Source: a virus | IMG/VR virus record: IMGVR_UViG_3300025141_000451 | Location: 1-32,076 of that record | Length of the DNA: 32,076 bases | Direction: 5' to 3' (one strand) | In this document: positions 29,893 to 32,076 of the stretch, piece by piece | Layout of the letters: each line of letters starts with the position of its first letter | Position numbering within the stretch: position 1 is the first letter of the stretch | Notes under the pieces: model-generated | Seen by the model: only the letters and a program-made list of their open reading frames with translations | What the model was told of the DNA's origin: nothing | Databases searched by the model: none | Made by a program: the position numbers and the translations under genes

Positions 29893-30216
29893 ATGTCTAG
29901 AAATAAAGGTGGTATGGTGTATGAGAAACCTCCATACTGGAAGGGTAGTAGATACCCAGATAAGTTTTTTGAAGGTCGCGTCTTAGACAAAACCTTCAAT
30001 CTTTATAACTCAGCTCTTAAAGAGCATTATGAAGCGAAAGTTGTGTTAGTTGATGATAAGCTTCCACGGGTTAGGCTTTACATTCCCCACTTTGACCAAC
30101 AAGCTTGGTGCAAATGGGCGGATGGTAGGTATAACCAGATCCCAATGGCGGGTAGATGGAAGATGCAAACAGTAAAAGGCACCCCAAGGGCGTGCGACTG
30201 GAGGATAAGATTATGA
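29893..30216 (+). CDS. Small protein, function unknown
   Basis: A 107-aa basic, aromatic-rich protein (VYEKPPYWKGSRYPDKFFEG ... FDQQAWCKWADGRYNQIPMAGRW). No family recognised. The ribosome site GGGAG precedes ATG 29893. Its stop overlaps the start of the sigma-like gene (ATGA), so it is made together with it. Possibly a DNA- or RNA-polymerase-associated factor given that coupling, but this is speculative. Confidence 0.55.
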   Translation: MSRNKGGMVYEKPPYWKGSRYPDKFFEGRVLDKTFNLYNSALKEHYEAKVVLVDDKLPRVRLYIPHFDQQAWCKWADGRYNQIPMAGRWKMQTVKGTPRACDWRIRL

Positions 30217-30578
30217 ACATGTATCACAAACATGCTTGGTGGGTTGGTTTAAAAGATGAAGATGATAAGATCTGGTATCGCTACCATAAATCATACAAGC
30301 AAACTACAATCGATTGGATTATTGACCAAAATGAGTGTTGTTATCAGACACATTCATGGGATGACGAGGATGCTGGAGAAGACATTGAACAGCCTGACCC
30401 TATGGAAATACTGGGGCCCTTATTAAAACACATCTCAGAGTTGGATCAGAACATCCTAATGCTACGATACGGACATAACTTAAAGTGGCGTGAAATAGGC
30501 GATAAGTTAGGTTACAACATTAGTTACTTATGGAAGCGTGAAAAGCGAGCAATGAAACTACTTAGAAGCTTGTTATGA
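30213..30578 (+). CDS. Sigma-70 region-4-like transcription factor
   Basis: A 121-aa protein. The C-terminal 55 residues (ISELDQNILMLRYGHNLKWREIGDKLGYNISYLWKREKRAMKLLRSL) match sigma-70 region 4: 'L-x-x-L-R-Y ... E-I-x-x-x-L-G ... V/L ... R-A-x-x-x-L-R'. That helix-turn-helix in sigma factors contacts the -35 box. The first half is unlike region 2, so it is not a complete sigma factor; it may combine with another protein or act on host polymerase as an appropriator. ATG 30213 after GGAGGA is chosen over an in-frame upstream ATG at 30156. Its stop overlaps the next gene (ATGA). Confidence 0.7.
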   Translation: MNMYHKHAWWVGLKDEDDKIWYRYHKSYKQTTIDWIIDQNECCYQTHSWDDEDAGEDIEQPDPMEILGPLLKHISELDQNILMLRYGHNLKWREIGDKLGYNISYLWKREKRAMKLLRSLL

Positions 30579-30889
30579 AGTTTCTTTGTAGTGGTTGCGG
30601 AGCTTGTTGTAATCATGTGGGCACTCTTCAAAAAGAGCTACCAGTTGATGAGAACGGACGCTGTTTAAATCTAGATGAGAATAATCAATGCAAGATCTAT
30701 GATACTAGGCCTGATGTGTGTCGTGTTAATAAGATGTTTGAGAAGAATAAAGGTGTGGTTGAAGGCCGTGTCTTAACTCGTCTTCAGTATTACATGTTAA
30801 ATACACTTACTTGTCATCGTTTAATAGACATGGATGGATTAGATGAAAAGTTTAAAATACCTCTAGGTGATTATGACAAGGAAAAATAA
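30575..30889 (+). CDS. YkgJ-family cysteine-cluster protein
   Basis: A 104-aa protein with CSGCGACCNHVG, then CLNLDENNQCKIYDTRPDVCRV. The CxxCxxCC start, following single Cys, and Cys before IYxxRPxxCR are the signature of the YkgJ family, thought to bind zinc or an iron-sulfur cluster. Members are small and of unclear role. The C-terminal half is less conserved in character (LTCHRLIDMDG adds one Cys). It starts at ATG overlapping the sigma-like gene stop (ATGA), so the two are translated together. Confidence 0.85.
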   Translation: MKFLCSGCGACCNHVGTLQKELPVDENGRCLNLDENNQCKIYDTRPDVCRVNKMFEKNKGVVEGRVLTRLQYYMLNTLTCHRLIDMDGLDEKFKIPLGDYDKEK

Positions 30890-30914
30890 AGTGCTATACA
30901 TAGGAGGTAACACT

Positions 30915-31199
30915 ATGAGCACTCAAGATCAAAAACTAAAGAAGAAAGCTGAGCACGCTCTGCGTTCCAGAAACTACAAGACACGGCTAAAGAAGGCTGT
31001 AGAAGGTGGTGACTTTGAGCAGATCGTGAAAAGCATTATGCTATTAGCAGTCAAGCACAACGATGATACAGATTGGAAAGCCTCACCTAGAACCTTTATG
31101 GAACTACTACAGGTGATGCACAAGTATAAGGTTGAGTTTGGAACTGCAGATGGTGATTTCGACGAAATACTCAGGGTGATAGATGGCGGCCAGGATTAG
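30915..31199 (+). CDS. Possible terminase small subunit
   Basis: A 94-aa, mainly helical, charged protein (MSTQDQKLKKKAEHALRSRNYK...) directly before terL and overlapping it by 17 bases, the normal place of the DNA-recognising small terminase subunit. It has no recognisable helix-turn-helix and is shorter than most, so the call is from position only. ATG 30915 follows a perfect AGGAGGT 6 bases upstream; an in-frame ATG at 30867 is less likely because it overlaps the preceding gene and lacks a ribosome site. Confidence 0.45.
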   Translation: MSTQDQKLKKKAEHALRSRNYKTRLKKAVEGGDFEQIVKSIMLLAVKHNDDTDWKASPRTFMELLQVMHKYKVEFGTADGDFDEILRVIDGGQD

Positions 31200-32076
31200 G
31201 AAGGTTCCTCAGGAGCTATTAAACGCTTTTGAGAACCCAAGAAACTTTTTCAAGTTTTTAAAAGTATTCGATAAAGAAAATAACAAACTGGTTCCTTTTG
31301 TTTTAAGGGACGAGCAAGAGGAGCTATTAGATGCATTACTCACGCAAAACCGTATTATCGTTCTTAAAGCACGCCAACTTGGATGCTCAACTCTTATCAG
31401 AGCTTACTTCCTCTGGCAACAATACATGTCAGGAGAGCCAACAAGCCACGCCATTATTAGTTATACCAGAGACAGTGCCGACCATCTCCACCAAATGGAC
31501 AAAGAGTTCTATCTCTCATTGCCAAAACCATTGCAAAGGAAGCTTAGCAAATCGTCCGCAAGAACCCTCCAGTTTGGAGATACTAAATCGACACTTAGAT
31601 CCTTTACCGCAAGTGGGAAGGCCGGAGCCACGCGAAGCTTTACTTTTTCATCTAGCCACATCTCTGAGTTTGCTTTCTTTGACGATCAAAGTGATTTGCT
31701 TGCCAATGTTGTCTCTTCAGTAGGGGAAGGACAGATTATTATAGAAACAACGCCAAATACACCAGGTGATAAATACCACCAACTTATTATGGGAGCACCA
31801 GAGAATGGTTGGCACCTTTGTTTCTTTCCTTGGCATCAACATAAAATCTACACTAAAAAATCTCAGTTCCATCAGCCTCAGGTTCCTAATCCCACTTCAG
31901 AAGAACAGGCTTTAAAGGAACAGTTTGGTTTAACATTAGGCCAGCTTTACTGGCGTAGATCCCAGATTAATACATTAGGTGTAGAAAAGTTTAGACGCGA
32001 GTTTCCCGCTACAGTCGATGAAGCCTTCTTTGCATCCTCTAACAACTTCTTTCCGATGGACATCTTAGATCGTTTA
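31183..32076 (+). CDS. terL: Terminase large subunit, N-terminal part (continues at position 1)
   Basis: The open frame from ATG 31183 runs to the end of the window and continues in frame at the start (after the 212-base repeat), giving a 514-aa packaging motor. The N-terminal ATPase shows LKARQLGCSTL (Walker A, about residues 61-71), then FTFSSSHISEF (Walker B with the Glu at 162), and IIIETTPN (coupling motif, about 185-192). It is an ATP-driven DNA translocase of the headful type, by family. It overlaps the upstream gene by 17 bases and has no clear ribosome site, so it depends on translational coupling. Confidence 0.92.
   Translation, partial: MAARIRKVPQELLNAFENPRNFFKFLKVFDKENNKLVPFVLRDEQEELLDALLTQNRIIVLKARQLGCSTLIRAYFLWQQYMSGEPTSHAIISYTRDSADHLHQMDKEFYLSLPKPLQRKLSKSSARTLQFGDTKSTLRSFTASGKAGATRSFTFSSSHISEFAFFDDQSDLLANVVSSVGEGQIIIETTPNTPGDKYHQLIMGAPENGWHLCFFPWHQHKIYTKKSQFHQPQVPNPTSEEQALKEQFGLTLGQLYWRRSQINTLGVEKFRREFPATVDEAFFASSNNFFPMDILDRL
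31865..32076. repeat. Terminal direct repeat, right copy
   Basis: Matches positions 1-212 except for C at 31950 (T at 86). See the left copy: this is the overlap expected when a circular or permuted genome is reported as a line. Confidence 0.9.

Noticed and set aside
31331-31723. 130-codon plus frame near the right end
   Set aside because: It is an alternative frame inside the terminase gene, whose ATPase motifs are clear in the other frame.

Overview
The window is a complete or nearly complete genome of a small tailed bacteriophage, read as a circular (or circularly permuted) contig of about 31.9 kb. Its first 212 bases are repeated at its end (31865-32076) with one synonymous T/C difference. 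The terminase large-subunit gene runs off the right edge and resumes at the left edge. The order portal, scaffold, major capsid, decoration protein, adaptor, nozzle-like protein and very large internal virion proteins, with no tape measure or sheath, points to a podovirus. Base composition is AT-rich and Shine-Dalgarno sites are strong, so the host is a bacterium, but nothing identifies it. I see no integrase, repressor, tRNA, CRISPR, DNA or RNA polymerase, primase, helicase or recognisable endolysin.

Layout. (1) Positions 1-23909, plus strand: one long, tightly packed late block. It holds the terminase C-terminus, portal, a zinc-ribbon protein, a small acidic protein, scaffold, capsid and decoration protein, closed by a strong terminator at 6171-6202. 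Then come the adaptor, a nozzle-like protein, three small virion proteins, three internal-virion-type proteins (233, 690 and 2063 aa), a lysine-rich 64-aa protein, tail-fibre-like proteins, a one-TM coiled-coil protein and a small Cys-rich protein. (2) 23906-24246, minus strand: a convergent small gene with an odd start. (3) 24247-24978: non-coding, AT-rich and full of repeats and dyads. It is the best origin candidate and also the structured leader of the next genes. (4) 24979-26189: a PD-(D/E)XK-like nuclease and three small unknown genes. (5) 26190-27093: a structured spacer and an AT-rich gene of unknown function. (6) 27094-27855: about 760 bases with no convincing gene but several promoter- and terminator-like signals, including a likely small RNA gene at 27667-27857. 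(7) 27856-28452, minus strand: an unknown gene. (8) 28453-28642: a divergent promoter region with a 28-bp perfect palindrome. (9) 28643-32076, plus strand: two adenine methyltransferases, an unknown gene, a sigma-region-4-like protein, a YkgJ-type cysteine-cluster protein, a possible small terminase and the terminase large subunit.

How it may work together (inference). The phage probably relies on host replication and transcription enzymes. The sigma-region-4-like protein could redirect host RNA polymerase to phage promoters; two promoter types recur in the non-coding segments (TTGTAA-N17-TATAAT and TTTATN-N16/17-TATAMT). The two methyltransferases could protect phage DNA, perhaps from its own nuclease. 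The most unusual parts are the non-coding segments: helically phased AAATGTAA repeats in all three, a leader before the nuclease that can hide two ribosome-binding sites, and the small-RNA region at 27.1-27.9 kb.
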